Assembly (NCBI GenBank): GCA_022844125.1
Contig: JALHMI010000024.1
Span: 1-62,174 of the forward strand
Length of the DNA stretch: 62,174 nt
Direction: 5' to 3'
Source: Pirellulales bacterium
GTDB lineage: Bacteria > Planctomycetota > Planctomycetia > Pirellulales > PALSA-1355
Shown here: positions 48,049-55,496 of the stretch, one piece after another
How positions within the stretch are numbered: position 1 is the stretch's first letter
How the letters are laid out: every line of letters begins with the position of its first letter
Made by a program: the position numbers and the translations under genes
The notes under the pieces: generated by a model
Database searches by the model: none
What the model was told of the DNA's origin: nothing
Seen by the model: the letters and a program-made list of their open reading frames with translations, nothing else

Positions 48049-48483
48049 TCAACGCGCAATCACTGTCAGAACAATCGCTCGGCGAACCTGATAACCGAGC
48101 CGTTCATACAGTGCTTTGGCGCGGTTCTCTGTTTTCACGTGCAGGAACGCGACCTTCCCCTGCCGAACGACTCTTTCCGTCAGATATTGCACGAGCCTCA
48201 GGCCATAGCCGCGACCGCGAAAGTCGGGGTCCGTGCAGACCGCGCTGATCTCGGTGAACTTGTCGAGTTTCAGTCGTTCTCCCGCCATCGCGGCGAGTCG
48301 CCCATCGTCAGATCGGATTCCAGCAGATCGGATTCCAACGTAGTGGCCCATGCGGATGGTCTCAGGCAGAAATGGGCCCGGCTCGGTCGCGGCGGTCAGG
48401 GCCAGCATGTCAGGGACATCGGCCTGTCCTAGCGTCTGCGGTGGTTCGGTTGCCGCGCTCTCGCGCAGCGCGATTCCATGCAC
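48049..48483 (-). pseudogene. FR47-like GNAT acetyltransferase, 5'-truncated
   Basis: 144 residues. The GNAT acetyl-CoA site is intact: EISAVCTDPDFRGRGYGLRL, FLHVKTENRAKALYERLGY. Upstream text ADVPDMLALTAATEPGPFLP and ETIRMGHYVGIRS is typical of the middle of FR47-like proteins, which run to about 230 residues, so the usual N-terminal 80-90 residues are missing. In frame, a TGA occurs five codons before ATG 48483, and 21 bases upstream begins a family 1 hairpin. The gene may be dead or may make a short enzyme. Confidence 0.6.
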
Positions 48484-48503
48484 GAGTCCTTCGCGTGTTC
48501 AAA

Positions 48504-48579
48504 TTATAACCCGACGCGTAAGCAAGGCGATCCACCGAGTCGCTCTGCACTCCCTCCTCGCTCACGCGTCGGGTTGTGA
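48504..48579. repeat. 24-bp inverted-repeat hairpin, family 1 copy 3
   Basis: Left arm 48504-48527 (core AACCCGACGCGT) and right arm 48556-48579 (core ACGCGTCGGGTT) resemble the arms at 11102 and 18805. One A-T pair of the stem in copies 1 and 2 is a C-G pair here, changed on both sides. Other left-arm changes weaken the stem. It lies between the truncated acetyltransferase gene and the beta-propeller gene. Confidence 0.75.
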
Positions 48580-48617
48580 GGAGAGTGCTCGCGTGCAGGT
48601 CAGCGTGTGATACGATG

Positions 48618-49562
48618 CTACCGCAGCGCGCCGGCTCCCGCGTCGAGGATCTGCGAGTTCGAAACCGAGTTGCCGAACGCGTCAAACTGATCGAACGTCC
48701 AGGCGACCTTCTTGGTCTTGGGATCGATCTCGACCAGGAGCGGCTGCCCGGGGCCGGCATGGCAATTCCCGATCACGTAGTTGCCGCCCGGCAGCACTTC
48801 GAGTGTCGTCACCCAGGCCAGCGTGATCCCCGGCAAATCGGACGGCTGGAGTTGCCAGACGATCTCCTTTTGCGGTGTCACCTCGAGCACGCTATGGCCG
48901 TTGCCGGTACTGATCAGCGTATTGCCGCTGGGGAGTCGAACCGCGGCAAAGCATTTGTTGCCGAACGCCTCGGGACCGTGCCCCGGCTTTGGCGCCTTGC
49001 CGAACATGGGCACTTCGTACTCCCAGACCACCTTGCCTGAGGAGTCGTATTCGCGGACGGCGCCGTCTCCCTCGTGGCAGACAAGATAGTGGCCATTGTT
49101 CAATTTGCGTACCAGGCGCGTATCGGTATGCGGATGCGGATGATCGACCTTTAGCTTGACCGTGTGCAGTAACCTGCCCGCGCGATCGATCTCGATGATC
49201 CGCGCCGGTCCGCTCTCGGCGATCATGACGCGCCCGCCATCGAGCGGCTGGAAGGTATGAACCTCCACCTTGCGGCCGGCATTGCCGTTGGAAACCGCCG
49301 AGTCGTATTCCCAGACGACTGTGCGATTTTCGCGGTCGATCTCGACAATCTTGCTGGCGCCTTGCTGCACCATCAGGTTGCCGTTGGCGAGCACGTGCAG
49401 ATCATGAATCCCGCCCCACGGCATTTGCCACTCGATCTTGCCGTCGCCACCGACGATGGCGAGCTTGTCGTTGCCCTGCGTAACGAGCCGATGCTGTGCG
49501 TAGGCCGGCATAACCGCCCACGCGGTTAGGGCGGCCACGAAAGTGCAAACGATGATCTTCAT
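48618..49562 (-). CDS. exported PQQ-like/arylsulfotransferase-like beta-propeller protein
   Basis: 314 residues from ATG 49562, preceded by AAGGG at 5-6 bases. Signal peptide MKIIVCTFVAALTAWAVMPA YA. Regular blade-like repeats: GKIEWQMPWGGIHDLHVLAN, TVVWEYDSAVSNGNAG, GKVVWEYEVPMFGKAP, EIVWQLQPSDLPG and KVAWTFDQFDAFGNSVSNSQ. The WxF/WEY-type blades and the His-containing GGIHDLHVL resemble PQQ-like and arylsulfotransferase-like propellers. I see no clear catalytic set. The frame extends upstream through the tRNA gene only by chance. Confidence 0.75.
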   Translation of the reverse strand: MKIIVCTFVAALTAWAVMPAYAQHRLVTQGNDKLAIVGGDGKIEWQMPWGGIHDLHVLANGNLMVQQGASKIVEIDRENRTVVWEYDSAVSNGNAGRKVEVHTFQPLDGGRVMIAESGPARIIEIDRAGRLLHTVKLKVDHPHPHTDTRLVRKLNNGHYLVCHEGDGAVREYDSSGKVVWEYEVPMFGKAPKPGHGPEAFGNKCFAAVRLPSGNTLISTGNGHSVLEVTPQKEIVWQLQPSDLPGITLAWVTTLEVLPGGNYVIGNCHAGPGQPLLVEIDPKTKKVAWTFDQFDAFGNSVSNSQILDAGAGALR

Positions 49563-49699
49563 GAAAGCCCTTTTGGAAACTGGCAACGCGGTCGCCTGGA
49601 GGAACTGTGGAATCGTGCGAGGGCTGAACGGCCGCAGGGACAACCGGAGCTGGCTTGCCGTTGACGTACCTTCCACGCGAAGGAAGCGAGCTACGAGAG

Positions 49700-49781
49700 T
49701 GGCCGCTCGGGGACTCGAACCCCGACGCCTTTCGGCACAAGATCCTAAGTCTTGCGTGTCTGCCAATTTCACCAAGCGGCC
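49700..49781 (-). tRNA. tRNA-Leu (anticodon TAG)
   Basis: The minus strand from 49781 reads GGCCGCTTGGTGAAATTGGC, with the Leu-type D-loop and 7-bp acceptor pairing with AGCGGCC at 49707-49701. The anticodon loop CTTAGGA sits in a CAAGA/TCTTG stem, giving TAG. A long variable arm (TGCCGAAAGGCGT) confirms class II, and GGTTCGAGTCC is the T-arm. The discriminator is A73 at 49700. CCA is not encoded. Length 82 bases. Confidence 0.95.
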
Positions 49782-49976
49782 AAGGCGTTATGCACTAACA
49801 GTTTCGGTGGGCTCACAGCTTGCGTCAAGGGGAGTGCCAGGCACCCTGCGCGTGACGGGTGCGTGCAGCGGTGTGCTGTGGGCCACCTCCGCCAGCGGAG
49901 TTTCAAACGGTCGTTGACGAACCAATTTCCCTCCGGATAGATTGCACGGTTTCGCTCCCACGCGCCAGGTGCCAGC

Positions 49977-50381
49977 ATGCTGTATATCGGCTTCTTCCGT
50001 TTTGAGTTCGATGACGCCGACGTCGGCCAGTCCGAGGGCCGATTCACCTACGCGGTCGAAGCGGCCGACGTCGATGAGGCCTGCGCCATGATGGCCAGCT
50101 CGATCATGGAGCAGCATGGCGATCTGCTGGGGAACACCGCCCAGTTGTTTCTGGACGATGTGGTGGAAATCAAGTCGCTTCCGGCCGGCGGTGTGATCCT
50201 TCGAGCCGAACACGGCCCGCACCATGCCGATGATCCGATCTATTCGGTCGCGCTGCCGAACTACGAGGGCGAGGAGTGCCTGAACTATCGCCAGGGACCC
50301 GATCCGCACGACGATCCCGAAGGGGCCAGCGCGTATGCCCCCGCGCCGTTCATCGAGTTCGAAGAGCAGGACGAGGAGTGA
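49977..50381 (+). CDS. small acidic protein of unknown function
   Basis: 134 residues, start ATG 49977. It begins with an aromatic beta segment MLYIGFFRFEFDDADVGQSE and is strongly acidic overall, ending FIEFEEQDEE. It contains VEAADVDEACAMMASSIMEQ and EHGPHHADDPIYSVALPNYE. No signal peptide or membrane segment. Composition and codon pattern suit a real gene, and no family is recognised. It sits between the tRNA-Leu gene and the beta-helix fragment with no operon partner. Confidence 0.6.
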   Translation: MLYIGFFRFEFDDADVGQSEGRFTYAVEAADVDEACAMMASSIMEQHGDLLGNTAQLFLDDVVEIKSLPAGGVILRAEHGPHHADDPIYSVALPNYEGEECLNYRQGPDPHDDPEGASAYAPAPFIEFEEQDEE

Positions 50382-50477
50382 GCGGGGCAAGTAGTCGCTG
50401 CTCAATCCTGCTAGATCATCGGCCAAACTACTTCGCCGGCGGCGCGAGACTGCCGGACAGCTCCACCGGCCAACTGG

Positions 50478-50909
50478 TCAGGCGCTCGATGCCGTGCAGT
50501 CTTCGAGTTTGACGTGCAGCAAGTCGCCGCTTTGCACAATTTGAATGATGCCGTCTTTCGCTGTGCCCGCAGGTTGCGAGAAGTTGAGCGCCACGAGCTT
50601 GCACCGCACGAGCCGGGCGTGCGCATGCGTGTGAAACCCAAAGTTGCTGCTTTCAAACGCGCGCTGGGGACCGACCAGCGTGCAGTCCTCGAACACAATG
50701 TCCACAGGCTGGGGCATTGGTTTGTTCTCGAAGCGAACATACGCGCCCGAGGTGTCGCCCCAGAAGTCGAGCGACCAAAGCGAGCAGCGGCGAAACGTGA
50801 CCGGTTCCTCCGGGCGGGAAAGACAACTGGCCACTCCGCCGCCGAACGCGCAGCCAATGCCCATGCAGTCTTCGACGATCAACGTGAGGGGCACGACCGG
50901 GTCGACCAA
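50478..50909 (-). pseudogene. beta-helix-like fragment, truncated at its 5' end
   Basis: 143 residues with beta-helix-like spacing: LTLIVEDCMGIGCAFGGGVA, VTFRRCSLWSLDFWGDTSG, IVFEDCTLVGPQRAFESSNF, RLVRCKLVALNFSQPAG, LLHVKLEDCTAS. The frame stays open 16 more codons upstream (TCASAAEGAYLDLVDP) to a TAG but has no ATG or good start. This upstream text runs into the family 2 element at 50938-50972. No signal peptide remains. It is best read as the C-terminal remnant of a larger exported beta-helix protein. Confidence 0.5.
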
Positions 50910-50937
50910 ATCGAGGTATGCTCCTTCGGCAGCACTG

Positions 50938-50972
50938 GCACAGGTGGGGCGCTACGCGGCCACCTGTGGCAC
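50938..50972. repeat. 37-bp dispersed element, family 2 copy 3
   Basis: This copy, from GGCACAGGTG to GGCCACCTGTGGCAC, is nearly identical to 15313-15349 and includes the 9-bp inverted repeat CACAGGTGG/CCACCTGTG (50939-50947, 50960-50968). It sits where the beta-helix fragment loses its 5' end. Confidence 0.75.
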
Positions 50973-51028
50973 ATCCTTAAGTGGCGCTGGACGTCGGCTC
51001 AATGCATTTTCGCCGCCGAATGCAGCGA

Positions 51029-54000
51029 TCAGCTCAGCGCTTCAAGCAACTCATCGACCGCCTCTTCTTCGGCCGAATCTTCGATGTCGCCGAGCAAGCT
51101 ATCCAGCACGTCGAACTCGTAGAGGACCGCGGCAGCGCTCGCAGTCGGCGCGTGGATCATTGTGATAACAGCCGGCAGGGTCTCGAAGGGCTGTGCCTCG
51201 AAGGCGGCTTCGCCCGAATCGAGACTCAGCGCCACGGCCACGGCATTGGCGTCCTCGGCGGCCAGCGCCGCCGCGAGCGGCGCGCCTGGCGGGGGATTCA
51301 CCGGCATGAAGTACGGCCAGTTCGCCCGGGCGAACGTATCGACCACGCTAACCTGCGTCGTGAAGACAAAGTTGACGCCGCTCGGCGAGGGAAACGTGAG
51401 CTCGATGAAGAACGCATGGGCCCCACCGCCCGGCGGCAGGATGGCCTCGGCGCGGTACTTGCCGTCGGGCGAGGCACTGACATTCGTGCTGGTCCAGGTC
51501 AGTCCCGTGACGGAGTTGCGGAAATCGCGGGTGGAGGGGTTTGTCGCCCGCCAGACCTTGACTGCCGTCGGCGCGGTGATGCTCTCGACCGTGATTTGCC
51601 CATCCCAGCGCGTGGTCCAGGAGAACTGGGGCAGCGCATGGTTGTTCACGACCGCGTCGTAGAACGAAAACGTGCTCATACCGGCCTGGAAGCTATCGAG
51701 CCCGTGACCGGTATTAGGAATGTATCGCAAGTAGTTCTGCGTACCGGGAATGTCGTCGAAGTAGAACTGGGCCGAGTCGGGCACAAAGAACTCGTCGCCC
51801 GAGGAGTTCAGCAGCAGCTTGGGCATGTCGTCGAAGCGGCCACCAGCGAAATAGCTGTAGGGATCGACTATTCGCCCGAGCTCGACGCTCTCGGGCGTGA
51901 AGATTTCCTGGACAACGTTTTGGTCGACGTAGTCGTGAATCGCCGAGGAGAAGGTGCCGTAGAATTCGTAGTGGTGCTTCATCTGCTCGTCGAGATTCAG
52001 CATGTCGATCACGCCGGGGACGATGGCCCGAACCCGATCGTCGACCGCGGCGGTCAGCCAGGTGGTCCAGCCGCGTTTCGAATAGCCGGTAACCAGGAAG
52101 TCGTCGATGCTTTCGGTGGGCCGCACGGTTGGGATGAACGACTGCGTGGCGTCCATCGCGGCGACGGCGCTTTTGACCATTGGCAGCAATGCGGGCCAGG
52201 TCTCGTTGCCGGGCGATCCAAGATTATCCAGGAACTGCCGGAAGGTATAGGAGATGATCTCGTCTTCCGTGCGCGGATTTCCCGGATCACCCGTGAAGGT
52301 CAGCGGCTGATTGGGCACCGTTGGGAGCACAACGTACACACTTTGGGACATGACGGCCAGTTGCGCCAATTGCGCGTCGACCGTGGTCGGCGGTGTGGTT
52401 CGCGTCGAGCCGCCGGTAATATATAAGGTTGCAGTATCCTTGAGCGCGCCGGTGGGCACGATCAGCTGCACCCAGTGCTGCCAAACCGTCTTATTGACAT
52501 CCGCAGCGCTGCGCCAGGTCTGGCTCTTCATATCGAGCACGTACAGCGTATAGCCTGAGCCGGCGATCGTGCGCGAGAGCGTATAGCCGTAACTTGGGTC
52601 GGGCGTGTTGATGTAATCTTCGAGCGCGGTGCTGCCGAGCGTATCGACATGCAGCGAGACGGGGGCGCTGAGCGTGGCGTTGCCGGCGACGTCTTCGACG
52701 CGCGTGCGGAGTTGTACGTAATAGGCTTCGCCCAGTTCATTGGTGGCGGGCAGAGCAGGGTTGAGCTGAAAGTAGCTGCGCCCCTCGTAAAGGTCGGTCG
52801 TGCCGTAATCGCGCTCGCCGGGATCGTCGAAGTCGCCGTCATAGTTCAGGTCGACGTCGATCTTGACGATCGGCCAGGTCGTGGAGCCGGAACCCTCGAC
52901 CGTCAAATGCGGCGTGCGATCGTTGGTGATCGAAACCTCGCTCGTCAACCATAGCTGCAAGCTCTCGTCGAGCGACAGCAACGTGAGATTCACGTTGCGA
53001 ACGACGTTGCGTCCCTGAGCGTCAACCAGTTCGAGCCGCAGCTCGTGAGCGCCGTCGGCCAGTGGCCCGCCGCCCAGGGTGGCATAAACCGAGGCATCCA
53101 CGATCAACTGCCCGCCGGCAACCAACGACGTCAGATCGACCGCCACGCCGCCATCGAGGGAAGCGAAGACCTGGTAACCACCGGTCACGATGATGTCGGC
53201 CACGACCGTCGGATCGCTGGTAATTCCATCGTTGTTCTGCGTTCCGCCCGGCGCGGTGTCGTTGGCGAGTTCGGCGGTGAGATCCAGGTTAATCGCAGGA
53301 ATGTTGACGCGCTGGGTAATGCCGGCGTTGAATCGTGCGGCAAGCTGGTCGGCGGCCGACACCACACCGCTCTTGTCGTAGTCGAGCACATGGTTGACGC
53401 CCACGCCGATCGCGGAATTGAAGCGAGCGGCCAGCTCATCCGCCGCGGTTGTGGTGAAGACCGTCGGCGGCGGGCTGACAAAGGCGTCGCCAGGTCGGCT
53501 GCCAAACAGGAAAACGTCGGCTTGCTCTAGACCCGAGTCTTCGCCGGCCCGCACGATCACTTCCAGCCACTGGCCGCGCAGCGTGTCGGACGGCCAGGTG
53601 ATGACGACGCGATCAGAACCGGCGACGCCGGCGCCGCCGCGGACAGTGATCTGGCTAGGGGCGGCCGCCAGCGGCCAGCTAGCGTAGGTCTCGCCAGACG
53701 ACCCCCAACGGAACACGAAATCATCGGCCGTAAGATTCGGGTGCGAGCCCGTGATGTCGATCATTACGCCGTTAATGCCGCGCGAGTAATTCGAAACGTG
53801 CTCAGCGCCCGCCACGCCGGCGCCGGGCAGGTACGCTACTTTGTCGGAGATCGCGGCGTCATCCCCGGTATTCGGACCGGCGACCTGTCCGTCGAACTTG
53901 GACTGATCGTAAAACAGGTAGCGCCCCACAACCTGCGAGGCGGACAGCAATCGCCGCGACTCGAGTTCTTCCAGCCGCAAGCGGCTCTCGCGCGATTTAG

Positions 54001-54046
54001 AGGAGTTGCGAGCTGATTGCGTGCGACGGCTCGTTCGGCGTTGCAT
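51029..54046 (-). CDS. large exoprotein with PhoPQ-activated (PqaA-type) hydrolase domain
   Basis: About 1005 residues from ATG 54046 (GGAG 11 bases upstream). Basic N-terminus then LRLEELESRRLLSA (residues 25-36), a LEPR-XLL-like export signal of planctomycetes. Residues about 38-190 form a module with YSRGINGVMIDITGSHPNLT, followed by a dockerin-like EF-hand segment (VLDYDKSGVVSAADQLAARF, about 219-238). A beta-rich region comes next, then the PqaA-type alpha/beta-hydrolase with nucleophile in VTGYSKRGWTTWL (about 652-660), SSGDEFF and NTGHGLDSF as likely Asp and His. The tail is acidic and aliphatic, ending AEEEAVDELLEALS. The module, dockerin-like segment and tail are shared with the protein at 55497. 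It probably sits at the cell surface. Confidence 0.82.
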   Translation of the reverse strand: MQRRTSRRTQSARNSSKSRESRLRLEELESRRLLSASQVVGRYLFYDQSKFDGQVAGPNTGDDAAISDKVAYLPGAGVAGAEHVSNYSRGINGVMIDITGSHPNLTADDFVFRWGSSGETYASWPLAAAPSQITVRGGAGVAGSDRVVITWPSDTLRGQWLEVIVRAGEDSGLEQADVFLFGSRPGDAFVSPPPTVFTTTAADELAARFNSAIGVGVNHVLDYDKSGVVSAADQLAARFNAGITQRVNIPAINLDLTAELANDTAPGGTQNNDGITSDPTVVADIIVTGGYQVFASLDGGVAVDLTSLVAGGQLIVDASVYATLGGGPLADGAHELRLELVDAQGRNVVRNVNLTLLSLDESLQLWLTSEVSITNDRTPHLTVEGSGSTTWPIVKIDVDLNYDGDFDDPGERDYGTTDLYEGRSYFQLNPALPATNELGEAYYVQLRTRVEDVAGNATLSAPVSLHVDTLGSTALEDYINTPDPSYGYTLSRTIAGSGYTLYVLDMKSQTWRSAADVNKTVWQHWVQLIVPTGALKDTATLYITGGSTRTTPPTTVDAQLAQLAVMSQSVYVVLPTVPNQPLTFTGDPGNPRTEDEIISYTFRQFLDNLGSPGNETWPALLPMVKSAVAAMDATQSFIPTVRPTESIDDFLVTGYSKRGWTTWLTAAVDDRVRAIVPGVIDMLNLDEQMKHHYEFYGTFSSAIHDYVDQNVVQEIFTPESVELGRIVDPYSYFAGGRFDDMPKLLLNSSGDEFFVPDSAQFYFDDIPGTQNYLRYIPNTGHGLDSFQAGMSTFSFYDAVVNNHALPQFSWTTRWDGQITVESITAPTAVKVWRATNPSTRDFRNSVTGLTWTSTNVSASPDGKYRAEAILPPGGGAHAFFIELTFPSPSGVNFVFTTQVSVVDTFARANWPYFMPVNPPPGAPLAAALAAEDANAVAVALSLDSGEAAFEAQPFETLPAVITMIHAPTASAAAVLYEFDVLDSLLGDIEDSAEEEAVDELLEALS

Positions 54047-54640
54047 GGGCGGCGCGGCTCCGGGGGGCATGGCAGGAGCCCGAACGACCGCGGAGTGACG
54101 TCCTGCCACCGGCGCGTTCGGCTCGCTGGTCAGTATAAACACAGACAAGATGGACGGGACGAAAAACAGCGTAAAATCTGGCAACTTCCCTTGGCCCGAG
54201 CCACGCGTGTTCAGTCGGATTGTGCCTGGACCTGCAATGGAACCAGCGGGCCGCCAACGCAATGCACGGATTGGAGCACCCCGAGCATCATGACTCTCTT
54301 CGGCAGCATCCGGGCAAACGGCGCGGGATTCGAGCGACAGCTATACCGGTATACCGAGTAGCGCTATTGGAAGGGCTGAATTGGCCGTTCGATCAGCCCG
54401 GAGATTAAATGTGATAGGATTCGCCATTACTTTTTTTCTGATTTACTCCGGCGGTGTCGATACGCGCAAACCTAGGAACGGCAATAAGTTGTGTAAGTAC
54501 ACGAGTCCGCTTGCCCTCCTTGTGCGGTTAGATTTTTTGGTTTGGGCGAGATTTTTTGCTTGGAGATTTCCAAAACGAGTATATGCTCACGGTCATGTCG
54601 CCAGGCATTTTGTTCCCCCAGATGTTCAAAGGCGCCGCTC
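54047..54640. other. non-coding spacer upstream of two divergent exoprotein genes
   Basis: About 590 bases. It includes a perfect TATACCGGTATA palindrome at 54342-54353, a candidate regulator site. A 31-base stretch at 54378-54408 resembles the 3' end of the Mrr-like nuclease gene. An AT-rich run at 54415-54545 probably carries the PEP-CTERM gene promoter. The minus-strand frame continues from 54046 to 54262, but that text is not protein-like. Confidence 0.5.
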
Positions 54641-55372
54641 ATGACCCGGACAAGAGTCGCCGAATCGCTCCTTGCGAAGGGGAGCGTTTTATTTTCAGCA
54701 GCCATATTCGCACTTCTTAGTGGCGCCGTTTCACCTGTCGCGAGGGCCGCGACGCTTGAGATCCAGTTCACGGGTCTCGACCTCTTCTATGACGGCAATA
54801 ACGTCTTCGACAACGGTGTGCACAACACCGTGCGTAACGGTAACCCGGCCCAGGCAGACTCACTGACGTCGATTCAGTTTTTCCTCGACAACTCCCTGGT
54901 CCATACGATCAACTCCGACGTCTTTGCCGACCTGTACATCACGAACATGGGCGCCATGCCCGCCGCAGGTGGCCTGCTCACCTCGACCGGCAACGGCAAC
55001 ACCTTCGGCATTGACCTGCTCACCAGCAACAACAATCCCGGCTGGGGACTGGCGATGAACATCGACACAATGCAGATGTTCTACACCGGCTCGCGAATCG
55101 CCATCTCGATTTCGGGTCTGGCAACCAGCATTCCCGTGCAGATCCTGCCGCTGGGACTGGCGTTTGATCCAAATGAACCGCTCACCATCGTCATGAGCAG
55201 TGCCAACCTGACCAATGTGACTACCTCGGGCGGATTCGTCACTGCCATGAACGCGGCCGGCACCGGCAACGTGGCCGGAGTGCTCGTTCCGGAACCGGGC
55301 AGCATGGTGCTGCTGGCCATCGGCTTTCTCGGTGCAACGCTCCTCGGTTGGCGGCATCGCAACAAGCGGTAA
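54641..55372 (+). CDS. PEP-CTERM sorting domain protein
   Basis: 243 residues from ATG 54641, with AAAGG 8 bases upstream. Signal peptide to about residue 36 (VLFSAAIFALLSGAVSPVAR AA). The mature part is small, beta-rich and Asn-rich (ATLEIQFTGLDLFYDGNNVF DNG), of unknown fold. The C-terminus has VPEPGSMVLLAIGFLGATLL then WRHRNKR, a complete PEP-CTERM signal for exosortase processing. A strong hairpin terminator follows. Confidence 0.85.
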   Translation: MTRTRVAESLLAKGSVLFSAAIFALLSGAVSPVARAATLEIQFTGLDLFYDGNNVFDNGVHNTVRNGNPAQADSLTSIQFFLDNSLVHTINSDVFADLYITNMGAMPAAGGLLTSTGNGNTFGIDLLTSNNNPGWGLAMNIDTMQMFYTGSRIAISISGLATSIPVQILPLGLAFDPNEPLTIVMSSANLTNVTTSGGFVTAMNAAGTGNVAGVLVPEPGSMVLLAIGFLGATLLGWRHRNKR

Positions 55373-55387
55373 GTCGAATTCTCCGAC

Positions 55388-55437
55388 AATGAACAAAGAA
55401 GCCTCGGGCGAAGTGATTCGCCCGAGGCTTTGTTCAT
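55388..55437. terminator. bidirectional hairpin terminator between convergent genes
   Basis: Core stem GCCTCGGGCGAA/TTCGCCCGAGGC with loop GTGA, extended by AATGAACAAAG/CTTTGTTCATT to about 22 bp with a 2-base bulge. The flanks give T-rich tails on both strands. It lies between the PEP-CTERM gene (plus, stop 55372) and the giant exoprotein gene (minus, stop 55497). Confidence 0.85.
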
Positions 55438-55496
55438 TGATGGAGCATGCACCGTCCGCTCGACCGACAGTCGGTTATGGGTCCGGTCGGGTTAGC

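Noticed and set aside
49563-49775. Upstream extension of the beta-propeller gene in the same frame
   Set aside because: The extra residues are the translation of the tRNA-Leu gene and its leader; ATG 49562 has a signal peptide and a ribosome-binding site.
54047-54262. N-terminal extension of the PqaA-type exoprotein
   Set aside because: The added text is not signal-peptide-like and precedes the basic start and LEELESRRLLSA signal that relatives have at the N-terminus.
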